Assembly (NCBI RefSeq): GCF_028356935.1
Contig: NZ_CP102798.1
Coordinates: 1,302,001 to 1,366,000 of the forward strand
Reading direction: 5' to 3'
Origin: Lysinibacillus sp. OF-1
Lineage (GTDB): Bacteria > Bacillota > Bacilli > Bacillales_A > Planococcaceae
Length of the DNA stretch: 64,000 nt
Shown here: positions 44,228-52,555 of the stretch, piece after piece
How the letters are laid out: the number at the start of each line of letters is the position of its first letter
How positions within the stretch are numbered: the first letter of the stretch is position 1
Translations under genes and position numbers: made by a program
The notes under the pieces: generated by a model
The model's input: only the letters and a program-made list of their open reading frames with translations
Databases searched by the model: none
What the model was told of the DNA's origin: nothing

Positions 44228-44903
44228 TTTTTTTCTAGATGGTTTACAGTTTCCTATTGCGCCTTCTGAACTAGCTCTAAAGATTAATGGTAGAAACGAA
44301 ACTATGGTGTTAATGAATGAAGGAGAAGTAAATGTAATAAAGAGAACAGGGCTAACGGATATAGATATTGAGGTATTACTCCCTAACGTCAACTATCCGT
44401 TTGCTGTTTATCCGAATGGTTTTCAACCAGCTACATTTTATCTTGATAAACTAGAAAAATTAAAAATCTCTGACAAACCCTTTCAGTTTATCGTTAATCG
44501 TATGATGCCGAACGGGAACTTACTATTTGACACAAATATGACAGTATCACTTGAGGATTATGAGATTAAGGAATCAGCCGATAATGGCTTTGATGTTATT
44601 GTACGAATCCAGTTAAAACAATACAGGGAGTACGGCAATAAAAAAATCAACTTGAAGCCAGCTACAAAAGCTAATAATGCAGGAAGTACAGCAAAAACCG
44701 AATCGAAAGCTGTAGTAGAGCAGAAGCGGCCAACTACAGGCAAAGAAACCCCAAAAACACATACCGTTAAATCAGGTGAAACATTATGGGCTATTGCTAA
44801 GAAGTACTTAGGTGATGGCTCTAAATACACTGAGTTAGCAAAAATCAATAATATTAGTAATCCAAACATGATTAAAGCAGGGCAGGTGATAAAGCTTGGC
44901 TAA
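44220..44903 (+). CDS. xkdP: LysM tail protein (XkdP-like)
   Basis: The 227-residue protein has an N-terminal baseplate-type domain and a C-terminal LysM domain (HTVKSGETLWAIAKKYLGDGSKYTELAKINNISNPNMIKAGQVIKL, residues about 178-225) that binds peptidoglycan. It overlaps the tape-measure gene by 8 bases with GAAGGGGG upstream. In PBSX-like tails it is part of the tail tip or hub. Confidence 0.9.
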   Translation: MYNFFLDGLQFPIAPSELALKINGRNETMVLMNEGEVNVIKRTGLTDIDIEVLLPNVNYPFAVYPNGFQPATFYLDKLEKLKISDKPFQFIVNRMMPNGNLLFDTNMTVSLEDYEIKESADNGFDVIVRIQLKQYREYGNKKINLKPATKANNAGSTAKTESKAVVEQKRPTTGKETPKTHTVKSGETLWAIAKKYLGDGSKYTELAKINNISNPNMIKAGQVIKLG

Positions 44904-45858
44904 ATCAAAACTATATATCATGAGTAAAGGGCAGCTATACGAATGCGTTGCAGAGGAAGGTATAGTGTGGGAAACAAATCGGAAAGGTACTCCAGGAAAG
45001 TTGACATTCAATGTAATTAAGGATAATATGCTCAGCTTCCACGAGGGTGATGCAGTCCGTTTCGAATATGACGGACACAAGGTTTTCTATGGTTTTGTTT
45101 TTATCAAAAAACGTTCAAATAACAGAATCATTACGGTTACTTGTTACGATCAGCTCCGCTACTTTAAAAATAAAGATACGTATAGGTATGAGAATAAAAC
45201 AGCTGCTCAAGTACTTCAAATGATTGCAAAGGACTTTAAATTAAAGACAGGCACTATAGACAATACAAAATACGTTATTCCTTCTATGGTTGAGGATAAT
45301 CAAGAACTGTTCACTGTCATGGATAATGCCTTGGCTGAAACGACTCTTAATACTCAAAGGCTATTTGTGCTCTATGATGACTTTGGAGCTTTGAATTTAC
45401 GTGAAGCTAAGACACTTCAAACAGATTTACTGATAGATGAAGAATCAGGTGAATCATTTGAGTACACCTCATCCATTGATGAAAACACGTACAATAAAAT
45501 CAAGTTAGAACGTGAGAATAAAGAGACTGGTGAACGTGATACTTACATTGTCCAAGACGATAGCAGGATAACTGAGTGGGGTGTACTTCAGTTAACAGAT
45601 AAGTTCGAGGAAGGTGAAAACGGCAAAGCTAAAGCTGCAAGCATGCTCAAGTTCTATAACCGTAAATCACGAAAATTACACATCAATAAGGTGTTTGGTA
45701 ATCCAATTGTGCGTGGAGGAAGTCAGGTAGCAGTGCTGTTGTATGTTGGTGACGTATCAGTAGCCAATTTCATGATGGTAGAAAGTGTTAAGCATACCTT
45801 CAAGGAATCTAATCATCGTATGGATTTAACGTTGATTGGCGGTGATTTCATTGCGTAG
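44896..45858 (+). CDS. xkdQ: Phage tail hub protein (XkdQ-like)
   Basis: The 320-residue protein (GTPGKLTFNVIKDNMLSFHEGDAVRFEYDGHKVFYGFVF..., ITVTCYDQLRYFKNKDTY) is of the XkdQ/gpD-like hub fold that joins tube and baseplate. TTG start; GGCAGGTGAT upstream; overlaps xkdP by 8 bases. Confidence 0.88.
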   Translation: MAKSKLYIMSKGQLYECVAEEGIVWETNRKGTPGKLTFNVIKDNMLSFHEGDAVRFEYDGHKVFYGFVFIKKRSNNRIITVTCYDQLRYFKNKDTYRYENKTAAQVLQMIAKDFKLKTGTIDNTKYVIPSMVEDNQELFTVMDNALAETTLNTQRLFVLYDDFGALNLREAKTLQTDLLIDEESGESFEYTSSIDENTYNKIKLERENKETGERDTYIVQDDSRITEWGVLQLTDKFEEGENGKAKAASMLKFYNRKSRKLHINKVFGNPIVRGGSQVAVLLYVGDVSVANFMMVESVKHTFKESNHRMDLTLIGGDFIA

Positions 45859-46174
45859 TATGGAGGATATTTTAAAAGAAATTCAGAAACTTGTTCTGGG
45901 CGTTCTCAATGCACAGAAGCTTGCTACGGTTATTTACGGCAATGTAATAAGTGTAGGTCCTTTAGAGGTTCAAATCGATCAAAAATTGACTTTAAAAGAA
46001 AAACAATTGAAGCTCACCCGTGCTGTTATGGATTATGAAGTAGAGATGAGTGTGAATGGTGGAGCAAAGCAGAAAGCTAAAGTCTTTAACGGCTTAATAA
46101 CAGGTGACAAAGTGACGATGATTCGCGTGCATGGTGGTCAACAATATTTAATTATAGATAAAGAGGTGATTTGA
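45851..46174 (+). CDS. xkdR: Baseplate protein (XkdR-like, DUF2577)
   Basis: About 107 residues (MEDILKEIQKLVLGVLNAQKLATVIYGNVISVGPLEVQIDQKLTLKEKQLKLTRAVMDYEVEM) fit DUF2577/XkdR. The start is uncertain: TTG 45851 has GGTGAT upstream, ATG 45860 lacks good spacing. It overlaps xkdQ. It is probably a small baseplate component in the hub or wedge region. Confidence 0.82.
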   Translation: MRSMEDILKEIQKLVLGVLNAQKLATVIYGNVISVGPLEVQIDQKLTLKEKQLKLTRAVMDYEVEMSVNGGAKQKAKVFNGLITGDKVTMIRVHGGQQYLIIDKEVI

Positions 46175-46578
46175 TGATTCCACAGGTCATAAATGATGGA
46201 CTGGCATTCGATTTTGAGGAAGAAATTGAACCTTCTAATACTTTTAAAATAAATAACGAATTAGATCGCTGTTATGGCACCGTTGATGAACTAGAGGCCT
46301 TGAAACAAGCGATTTTTTTAATGCTCAATATCGAACGATACAATCATTTAATTTACAGCTGGAACACAGGCTTTGAAACTAATGATTTAATTGGGCAACC
46401 AACTGTCTATGTTGTTAGCGAAGTAAAACGACGCATCCAAGAGGCTTTACTACAGGATGATCGCATTACAGAAGTGGATACTTTTGAAGTAACAACAAAT
46501 AAAAATAAAGTGCATATTCAATACACAGCACATACCATATTTGGTGAAATCACAGCAGAGAAAGAGGTGGATTATTGA
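46174..46578 (+). CDS. xkdS: Baseplate wedge protein (XkdS-like, DUF2634)
   Basis: The 134-residue protein (DLIGQPTVYVVSEVKRRIQEALLQDDRITEVDTFEVTTNKNKVHIQYTAHTIFGE) matches the DUF2634/gp25-like wedge family of contractile tails. ATG 46174 overlaps the xkdR stop as TGATG, with AGAGGTGAT upstream. Confidence 0.87.
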   Translation: MIPQVINDGLAFDFEEEIEPSNTFKINNELDRCYGTVDELEALKQAIFLMLNIERYNHLIYSWNTGFETNDLIGQPTVYVVSEVKRRIQEALLQDDRITEVDTFEVTTNKNKVHIQYTAHTIFGEITAEKEVDY

Positions 46579-47663
46579 TGGCAGTAGCCTTTGATTTAAA
46601 TACTCCCTATGAGGATTTATTAGTTCAGAAACTATCCAATGTACCAACACAGGATAAACGAGAGACATCGTTAATTTATCAGGCAACAGCAGCCAATACA
46701 GCTGAGACAGCTCAAATACTTTTTACATTGCTGAACTACGAAAACGAAATGTTCGCAGATACGGCCTCACGGGAAAATTTAGTAAGGCGTGCAGCTGAAC
46801 GAGGGCTTAGTCCAACCCCTGCAACGAAAGCTATTCGAAAAGGAGTATTCAATATTGATGTTCCGTTAGGCGCACGATTTTCACAGGAAGAATACAACTA
46901 CGTAGCCCTTGAAAAAATTGAAAAAGGTGTTTTTAAGATGGAGTGTGAAACAGAGGGTGAAGTTGGAAATTTCGAGATAGGGCAGCTTATACCGATTGAT
47001 TACATTGCAGGTCTTGAGACGGCACAGTTAACGGACTTGTTGATTCCAGGAGAGAACGAAGAAGATACAGAGGCTTTTAGGGCACGTTACTTCAATAGCT
47101 TTGAAAGTATTTCGTTTGGTGGGAATCGCGCTGATTACAAAGAGCGAGTTGGAAACATACCTGGGGTTGGAGGTGCACGCATCTACCGAGCGAAGTATGG
47201 AGGCGGCACTGTTGGTGTTACAATCATCGATTCTACTTTTTCGAAGCCATCCAATGAATTAGTGGGGTTAGTACAACAGCTGATGGATCCGTTAGATGCG
47301 CAAGGTGATGGAGTCGGGCTTGCTCCTATTGATCATATCGTTACTATTTCGGCTGTCAATGAAACGGTAGTGAATATAGTTACAACACTAACGCTTCAAT
47401 CGGGATGGTCTTTTGAAGATGTAGAGAATGCTATCCAAGAAGTAATCGATGGATACTTTGAGGAGCTTGCGGAATTTTGGGCATCGGCAGTTACTAAACA
47501 AGAAGATGAAACAGGGTTGATTATCCGAATAAGTCAAATTGAAACACGTATTCTTGGTATTAATGGAGTCATTGATATAGCTAACACTTTATTAAATGGC
47601 AAGGCAAGCAACCTTGAACTTGATAGAGAAGCAATACCGAAAAGGGGGACTATAAGTGGCTAG
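46578..47663 (+). CDS. xkdT: Baseplate J/gp47 family protein (XkdT-like)
   Basis: The 361-residue protein (ENLVRRAAERGLSPTPATKAIRKGVFNI..., LLIPGENEEDTEAFRARYFNSFESISFGGNRADYKERVGNIPGVGGARIYRAKYGGGTVGVTI) is a canonical baseplate J protein that forms the wedges. ATG 46578 overlaps the xkdS stop as TGATG. Confidence 0.92.
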   Translation: MAVAFDLNTPYEDLLVQKLSNVPTQDKRETSLIYQATAANTAETAQILFTLLNYENEMFADTASRENLVRRAAERGLSPTPATKAIRKGVFNIDVPLGARFSQEEYNYVALEKIEKGVFKMECETEGEVGNFEIGQLIPIDYIAGLETAQLTDLLIPGENEEDTEAFRARYFNSFESISFGGNRADYKERVGNIPGVGGARIYRAKYGGGTVGVTIIDSTFSKPSNELVGLVQQLMDPLDAQGDGVGLAPIDHIVTISAVNETVVNIVTTLTLQSGWSFEDVENAIQEVIDGYFEELAEFWASAVTKQEDETGLIIRISQIETRILGINGVIDIANTLLNGKASNLELDREAIPKRGTISG

Positions 47664-48204
47664 AAAAGTAGATATTTTAAGCTACCTCCCTCCTATCCTC
47701 CATGAAATCAAGGAACTTCAAAAGATTGCATCACTTGAAAATCCATCACTAGAGCGTATATGGGAACTGACTGAATCATTGTTAGGTAATCAATTTATCT
47801 TAACCCTAGATGAACGCGGTGCCGATCGTTATGAGAGAATGCTCGGTTTAGTTACAGGCGAATCCGAAACACTCGAAACACGTCGTTTCCGTATTTTATC
47901 AAGATATCAAGAACAAGCGCCCTATAGTTTTCCAGTTCTGAAACAGCTACTTGATAGCTTGCTAGGAGAGGGAAAATACGAGCTTACTCGCAGTACATCT
48001 GAGAAGTGGGTACGTGTAAAGCTAGAGTTAACGGTGTCTCGTGAATTTGAAATTGTCGAGGTATTACTTGAGCGAGTAACGCCTCAGAACATGTTGGTCT
48101 ATGTGGAAATCAGATACATCCAACATAGTGCACTGGCGCGCTTTACACACGCTCAACTGGCTGCCTATACACATAAACAAATGAGAGAGGAAGTGTTATC
48201 GTAA
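47656..48204 (+). CDS. xkdU: Baseplate wedge/tail-fibre attachment protein (XkdU-like, DUF2313)
   Basis: The 182-residue protein (ILSYLPPILHEIKELQKIASLENPSLERIWELTESLL...LLDSLLGEGKYELTRSTSEKWVRVKLEL) is of the YmfQ/DUF2313 group that attaches fibres. GTG start; overlaps xkdT by 8 bases. Confidence 0.9.
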   Translation: MARKVDILSYLPPILHEIKELQKIASLENPSLERIWELTESLLGNQFILTLDERGADRYERMLGLVTGESETLETRRFRILSRYQEQAPYSFPVLKQLLDSLLGEGKYELTRSTSEKWVRVKLELTVSREFEIVEVLLERVTPQNMLVYVEIRYIQHSALARFTHAQLAAYTHKQMREEVLS

Positions 48205-49652
48205 TGTCTACTGACACAGCTAATTATGGTTTTACAAAGGATAATGAAGATGATTTTTATAATGTAAATGTGGTTAATGCCAATCTTGATAAGATCGATA
48301 CGGAAATGAAACGTATAGAGAATACAATTCCAACCCCGACTGATTCAGTTAAATGGCTTGGAACTGTTGCAGGGACAACGAATGCATTAACTGTTACACA
48401 TGCAGCGATAACAAGTTATAGTGATGGCCTAGGTGTATCTTTTGCAGCTAATGCTAATAGTTCCGCAGCCACAACCTTAAATATTAATGGATTGGGTGCA
48501 ATACCAATAAAAAACTCAAAGGGTACTGCAGTAAGCAATTTAAAAACAAATGGAGTATATACTGCCCGTTATCGTGCAGGGGCTTTTATCTTACAGGGTG
48601 AAGGGGGTGGATATGGTGTAGGAGAAACTATACGAGCGATGGACGTTATTAACCGATCCTATATACAAACCAACGTGCCTGTACAAAACGTGGGTTACTA
48701 CGCGTATGCCGCAGGAGCAGTTGCAACAATTAACGGAGAAGAATATGCCTTTGCGCGAAGAAACTCAACACGAGATAGTCAAATGGTCTGTTGGAATACA
48801 AGAACAGGTTTTACAATGTGGCGACGTTCGGTTGCTTATGATTGGGCTACTTCTATACAGGTGGTTGGTGATCGCCTATACATTGGCTACTACGACTATG
48901 ATAATGTAGCAGGTGGCGGCGTAGGACTTGAAACAATGATTGCATTAACAGGACAACGTTTAAAAATGGAAAAAGCAACAGTACCTTTAGTCAGTGCTGC
49001 AAATGCTGTATATAACATAGCCGTTACGTTTAACGGTCCAACAAAAGAAATTACAGTATTGTGCGGCTGGGGCAGTGGGACATACTATTTCCTGTGTAGA
49101 TATAATCTAGATGGTACGTTTTTAGCGTCTAGCGGTGACCTTAAAGGGGTGGGCTTAGACGAATACCCGTTCTATATAGTAGGCGTAGACACCCGAACAT
49201 TTGTGGCTAGTTATAACACCATCTATATGTTTGGTTCAGTCGGTTTGGGTTATGCAGGTAAAACATCTGCATTTTCAGGATCGTACGTTATAGGCGGAAT
49301 CGCGCCTAACAACACTGGAGGACTATGTATGTTACACACCAGCGGCATTTTGTATAACTACACAACTTCGCTAGTGGCAGGTCCTCAGTTATCAATAGCT
49401 AGCAACGCTGTAGGGCTAACTACACAAGGTGATTGGTTAGGGGTAGTTAGTGCTATGACACTATCGTTATACAAATTTGCTGCCGATGGTAAAAGTATTT
49501 CGTCCGAAGCCGCAGCATCATACCAAAATGACTACAACACAAGTTATGTTATAAAAAGTCTGGGAGTGTCAGAAAACGCATTTGTAGTACCTACTAGAAA
49601 CTCACAACTAGAACCACCTGTATTGACACGTACGTTAAAAATTTTAAGGTAG
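48204..49652 (+). CDS. Tail fibre / receptor-binding protein
   Basis: The 482-residue protein starts with a short attachment helix (ANYGFTKDNEDDFYNVNVVNANLDKIDTEMKRIENTIPTPTDSV), then a fibre domain (WLGTVAGTTNALTVTHAAI...). The last 320 residues hold repeated W/Y-rich strand motifs (FARRNSTRDSQMVCWNTRTGFTMWRR, IQVVGDRLYIGYYDYDN, ITVLCGWGSGTYYFLCRYNLDG) that suggest a beta-propeller. Its place after XkdU identifies the receptor binder. Confidence 0.8.
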   Translation: MSTDTANYGFTKDNEDDFYNVNVVNANLDKIDTEMKRIENTIPTPTDSVKWLGTVAGTTNALTVTHAAITSYSDGLGVSFAANANSSAATTLNINGLGAIPIKNSKGTAVSNLKTNGVYTARYRAGAFILQGEGGGYGVGETIRAMDVINRSYIQTNVPVQNVGYYAYAAGAVATINGEEYAFARRNSTRDSQMVCWNTRTGFTMWRRSVAYDWATSIQVVGDRLYIGYYDYDNVAGGGVGLETMIALTGQRLKMEKATVPLVSAANAVYNIAVTFNGPTKEITVLCGWGSGTYYFLCRYNLDGTFLASSGDLKGVGLDEYPFYIVGVDTRTFVASYNTIYMFGSVGLGYAGKTSAFSGSYVIGGIAPNNTGGLCMLHTSGILYNYTTSLVAGPQLSIASNAVGLTTQGDWLGVVSAMTLSLYKFAADGKSISSEAAASYQNDYNTSYVIKSLGVSENAFVVPTRNSQLEPPVLTRTLKILR

Positions 49653-49670
49653 ATAAAGGAGACTATAAGA

Positions 49671-50078
49671 ATGGGCAATGTATTTTTATTTTTAGAAAAC
49701 ACGAATGAACCAAACAAAAAGCGCATTGCGTCATACGTCTACGTTCCAGAGTTGCTAACAGATGAGGAGCTAAAGCTAGGTATTCTAGTAGACGAAGTGC
49801 CGCAAGCTGAAACTATCCCTGGTAAACGTGCCGAGTTATTTTATAACACAGATACACAGGAACTGTTTTACAAGTATTTTGACGAAGTGTTACCGCCTAC
49901 GTCATCAGAGCAATTAATTAAAGACTTGCAAAAAGAGCTAAACGCCGTAAAAGCAGAAAATAATGAATTGAAATTAGCAATAGCTGAATCAGCAGAGGCA
50001 CAACAGCAAGATAAAATACAGAATCAGTTAGCTATCGCAGAATTAGTAGAGACACTAACAACTAAGGGGGTCTTATAA
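49671..50078 (+). CDS. Small tail-associated protein with coiled coil
   Basis: The 135-residue protein has a folded N-terminal part (VFLFLENTNEPNKKRIASYVYVPELLTDEELKLGILVDEVPQAETIPGKRAELFYNTDTQELFYKYFDEVLPP) and a C-terminal coiled coil (LIKDLQKELNAVKAENNELKLAIAES). It lies between fibre and XkdX, the position of XkdW in PBSX. It could be a fibre chaperone or a fibre subunit; not certain. Confidence 0.6.
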   Translation: MGNVFLFLENTNEPNKKRIASYVYVPELLTDEELKLGILVDEVPQAETIPGKRAELFYNTDTQELFYKYFDEVLPPTSSEQLIKDLQKELNAVKAENNELKLAIAESAEAQQQDKIQNQLAIAELVETLTTKGVL

Positions 50079-50080
50079 TC

Positions 50081-50191
50081 ATGGCTAAACTATATTGGGA
50101 TTTAATTAAAATGAATTTGCGAACAGTTGACCAAGTGCCATTAATGTGGCGTGAAGCTGTAAAAGCCTTACTCAATAACGAAAACAAGTAA
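50081..50191 (+). CDS. xkdX: XkdX family protein (36 aa)
   Basis: A 36-codon gene (MAKLYWDLIKMNLRTVDQVP, then LMWREAVKALLNNENK) begins 2 bases after the previous stop with AAGGGGG upstream. Small XkdX proteins of this length and helical pattern sit at this place in PBSX-like tails. Role unknown. Confidence 0.7.
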   Translation: MAKLYWDLIKMNLRTVDQVPLMWREAVKALLNNENK

Positions 50192-50219
50192 ACGCAGCAT
50201 AAGCTAGCGTTATTTTTTA
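50190..50219 (+). terminator. Hairpin with T run after xkdX
   Basis: ACGCAGC and GCTAGCGT form a small imperfect stem around ATAA, followed by TATTTTTTAT. It may be a terminator or partial attenuator before the lysis genes. Confidence 0.5.
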
Positions 50220-50220
50220 T

Positions 50221-50290
50221 GCTATGAGAGCAATCGAGATGGGCAAACGGTACATTGTACTGAACCTCGATGCTTCTCATGGCTTTTTTT
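50221..50290 (+). terminator. Long hairpin before the lysis genes
   Basis: GCTATGAGAGCAATCGAG (50221-50238) pairs, with small bulges, with CTCGATGCTTCTCATGGC (50266-50283), followed by TTTTTTT. The 27-base loop contains an inner GTAC/GTAC stem. It lies 30 bases before the holin gene. Confidence 0.75.
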
Positions 50291-50321
50291 ACACTAAAAA
50301 AAGGGAAAAGGACGTAGATAA

Positions 50322-50729
50322 ATGGAACAATCATTTAAATTTTTACTTAGCACAGTAGGTGGAGTAGTATCGTGGTTCGTAGGTGGATGGGGTTTATTGA
50401 TGACAGTATTGTTAATATTGAATGTAATTGATTTTTTATCAGGCATGGCAGCAAATTGGGGAATGATTAACAGTAAGAGAGGTTATCAAGGCATCATCAA
50501 AAAAGGCATGATGTGGGTTTGGATCGTGGTAGCCAATCTAATTTATTTAGTGCTACAAGATCAAGGGTTTTCAATTGGACAGATTATTCCTGATGCAGTT
50601 GTATTATTGTTCATTTTGAACGAGCTTGTTAGCTTAGGAGAAAATTCAGCCAAGCTTGGGGTGGACATGCCTGCACCAGTTAAGAAAGCTTTAGAAATCT
50701 TCAATACGAAGGAGGAGAAGACAAAATGA
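50322..50729 (+). CDS. Phage holin (phage_holin_4 family)
   Basis: The 135-residue protein has an amphipathic N-terminus and about three helices (GGWGLLMTVLLILNVIDFLSGMAANW, GMMWVWIVVANLIYLVL, AVVLLFILNELVSLGENSAKLG), the TcdE/holin-4 pattern. It permeabilises the membrane to release tail particles. RBS AAGGACG. Overlaps the endolysin gene by 4 bases. Confidence 0.9.
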   Translation: MEQSFKFLLSTVGGVVSWFVGGWGLLMTVLLILNVIDFLSGMAANWGMINSKRGYQGIIKKGMMWVWIVVANLIYLVLQDQGFSIGQIIPDAVVLLFILNELVSLGENSAKLGVDMPAPVKKALEIFNTKEEKTK

Positions 50730-51388
50730 GTACAAGTGTAACAACATGTCGTGATTTAAGGGAATTAACAGCAGCAGCACAAACAGCCTGTCGATTACTC
50801 TTTCAGGAGTGTTGTAAAGCAGGTATTGATTTTATATTCGTCACAGAAACATATCGCAGCCAAGCGCGACAAAATTATCTATATGAACAAGGAAGAACAA
50901 GACCAGGGCAAGTAGTTACCTGGACGCGTAATAGTAATCATACATCACGTAGAGCATGGGATATCGCTGTAGCACCGCCACGAAATCTATATGATATTTC
51001 TACTCTATCGAAGGTGGGAACAATAGCTAAAAAGCTAGGTATCACTTGGGGAGGCTCTTGGCCAGCAGGGCAATACGATGCACCTCATTTTGAAATTCCT
51101 ACAACATGGCAAATGCCTAATGGCTATAATTTAGAAGGACAAGTAGTAGTGCCAACGAGTAGCGCTGGAAAGGTTCAGCTTATTGTAGAGGATACACTAA
51201 AACAAAAGGAGGATGATATAATGCGATTTACAAACGAGACAACTAAAGCCGCAGTACGTGACTACATTAAACAAGCAGTAGATAAAAAGCTCATTGAAAA
51301 GTCACATCTAGAAAAATTTGATGCTGGTACATTGACTGACGGTGATTTTGCAGGAATAAAAATCATTATTTCACAACGTAGTAACTAA
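50726..51388 (+). CDS. Phage endolysin, M15 L,D/D,D-peptidase type
   Basis: The 220-residue protein has an M15-type peptidase domain: YRSQARQNYLYEQGRTRPGQVVTWTRNSNHTSRRAWDIAV (zinc ligands H and D) and YDAPHFEIP (third ligand His). It cuts peptide cross-links or L-Ala-D-Glu bonds. A C-terminal 50-residue domain (FTNETTKAAVRDYIKQAVDKKLIEKSHLEKFDAGTLTDGDF) may bind wall. Overlaps holin; last gene of the block. Confidence 0.9.
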   Translation: MSTSVTTCRDLRELTAAAQTACRLLFQECCKAGIDFIFVTETYRSQARQNYLYEQGRTRPGQVVTWTRNSNHTSRRAWDIAVAPPRNLYDISTLSKVGTIAKKLGITWGGSWPAGQYDAPHFEIPTTWQMPNGYNLEGQVVVPTSSAGKVQLIVEDTLKQKEDDIMRFTNETTKAAVRDYIKQAVDKKLIEKSHLEKFDAGTLTDGDFAGIKIIISQRSN

Positions 51389-51702
51389 AGTATAAAAGAC
51401 CAAGATAGCTTAATTGCTTTCTTGGCCATATAACTATTTTTTATATCTGCTATACTTGTGCGACCCTCTTACTATTAGATATTTCATAGTAGAATTTCTT
51501 GTAGTAATCATAGAGTGTTGTTTCCTTCTAAGATAATTGTTTTTTTATCATACGTATCCTAGTATCGTACATAATTTTAATTAAACTATTTTTTATATCT
51601 CCCTCAAAATTAAAGGAGTTATTTGTAAGTCACCAAAATAAATTAAAAAAGGACTTTTCATTGTATACTTCATATTTGAAAAGCCGATTTTACTTAAAAA
51701 CA
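51389..51702. other. Gene-free right edge of the tailocin block, with terminator
   Basis: CCAAGATAGC (51400-51409) pairs imperfectly with GCTTTCTTGG, a likely operon terminator. The rest is A/T-rich without gene, tRNA or clear direct repeat to the left edge. Confidence 0.5.
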
Positions 51703-52260
51703 CTATGTACTATAGTAATATGAAGCTATCTTTTTCAAGTCAGATGCTTGGAAATTAGCTAAATCAATCTTGTCCATATCCGTCCTTTTAATGACCGTGG
51801 TCATTGCAGACCCAGTAGTAGGGTTACCATAATCATCTTTGAAGTGATCTTGCCAATTGATGTGGATATTACCCATATCCTCTACATCCTTTAAAATTTT
51901 AAGTAATTTAACTGTATTTTGTTGAGCATCATTTAGCTTTTTCTTTTTTGTTATGGAATCATCAATCATCAGCTTTAAATAATAGGTATCTCCCATGCTT
52001 TCAACCCTAATATCTCGATCGCGGCCATCAGTTGTAGTAGTTCCAAATAAATCAGCAGCTATCTTGGCAATACGTTCCTCTAGGGGGATACTTGTATCAT
52101 TTGCAGCTTTCATATCAATAACGATGGTATCATTTTTCTCCTTTAATTCCTTTTCAGAAGTTTTCTGATCGTCACCAATCCTTGTAGTTCCAATAGCACC
52201 AATTACAATAAATGTGATGATGAAAATAAACCACCATTTTTTATAAAAAGGTTTATTCAT
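51703..52260 (-). CDS. Membrane-anchored protein of unknown function
   Basis: The 185-residue protein has an N-terminal membrane anchor (KKWWFIFIITFIVIGAIGTT, residues 8-27), a charged stalk (DDQKTSEKELKEKND) and an extracellular domain with GDTYYLKLMIDDSITKKKK and NIHINWQDHFKDDYGNPTTGSAM. Related anchored proteins occur in phages and mobile elements of Bacillus. It reads towards the tailocin block and could be an accessory or immunity gene, but no family is certain. Confidence 0.55.
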   Translation of the reverse strand: MNKPFYKKWWFIFIITFIVIGAIGTTRIGDDQKTSEKELKEKNDTIVIDMKAANDTSIPLEERIAKIAADLFGTTTTDGRDRDIRVESMGDTYYLKLMIDDSITKKKKLNDAQQNTVKLLKILKDVEDMGNIHINWQDHFKDDYGNPTTGSAMTTVIKRTDMDKIDLANFQASDLKKIASYYYST

Positions 52261-52459
52261 AAATGTTGTCTCCTTACATAATTCGTTATTCTATTAAATT
52301 ATATCAATAATGGAAGGTGTTGTCAGCAGTCGCTCCATATAGCTAATTGTCAAAAATTACTCATCTCAAAGAATGAGTGATTTTTTTTATTAACCTACAA
52401 ATATTCCATACAAAGATGTAACCATTATGGAATTGATATCAACTAAATATTGTAAAAAC
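52261..52459. other. Non-coding; one hairpin
   Basis: A hairpin ACTCAT/ATGAGT (52360-52382) followed by eight Ts points rightwards, although no rightward gene ends nearby. Nothing else is recognised. Confidence 0.4.
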
Positions 52460-52514
52460 TTAAGAAAAAGTTAAGAATTCTCCTTGCAAATCTTTAAGAA
52501 ATGCTCTTTATAGT
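52460..52514 (+). promoter_or_regulatory. Phased TTAAGA repeats and promoter of the methyltransferase-DedA-TCS operon
   Basis: TTAAGA occurs at 52460, 52471 and 52494, i.e. spaced 11 and 23 bases, consistent with helical phasing for an OmpR-type regulator. A possible promoter is TTGCAA (52484) with TTTATA or TATAGT (52507-52514). The downstream operon encodes such a regulator, so autoregulation is likely. Confidence 0.55.
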
Positions 52515-52555
52515 TAGAACCATCAACAATGTAAGCAAAGCGAGGAGAAAACGAC

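Noticed and set aside
52358-52392. Rightward terminator hairpin
   Set aside because: No rightward gene ends nearby (the tail operon stops about 1 kb earlier), so its role is unclear and it is only mentioned within the non-coding entry.
33575-52555. Intact prophage with integrase and att sites
   Set aside because: No integrase, head or packaging genes and no visible direct repeats at the borders; tailocin is the better reading.
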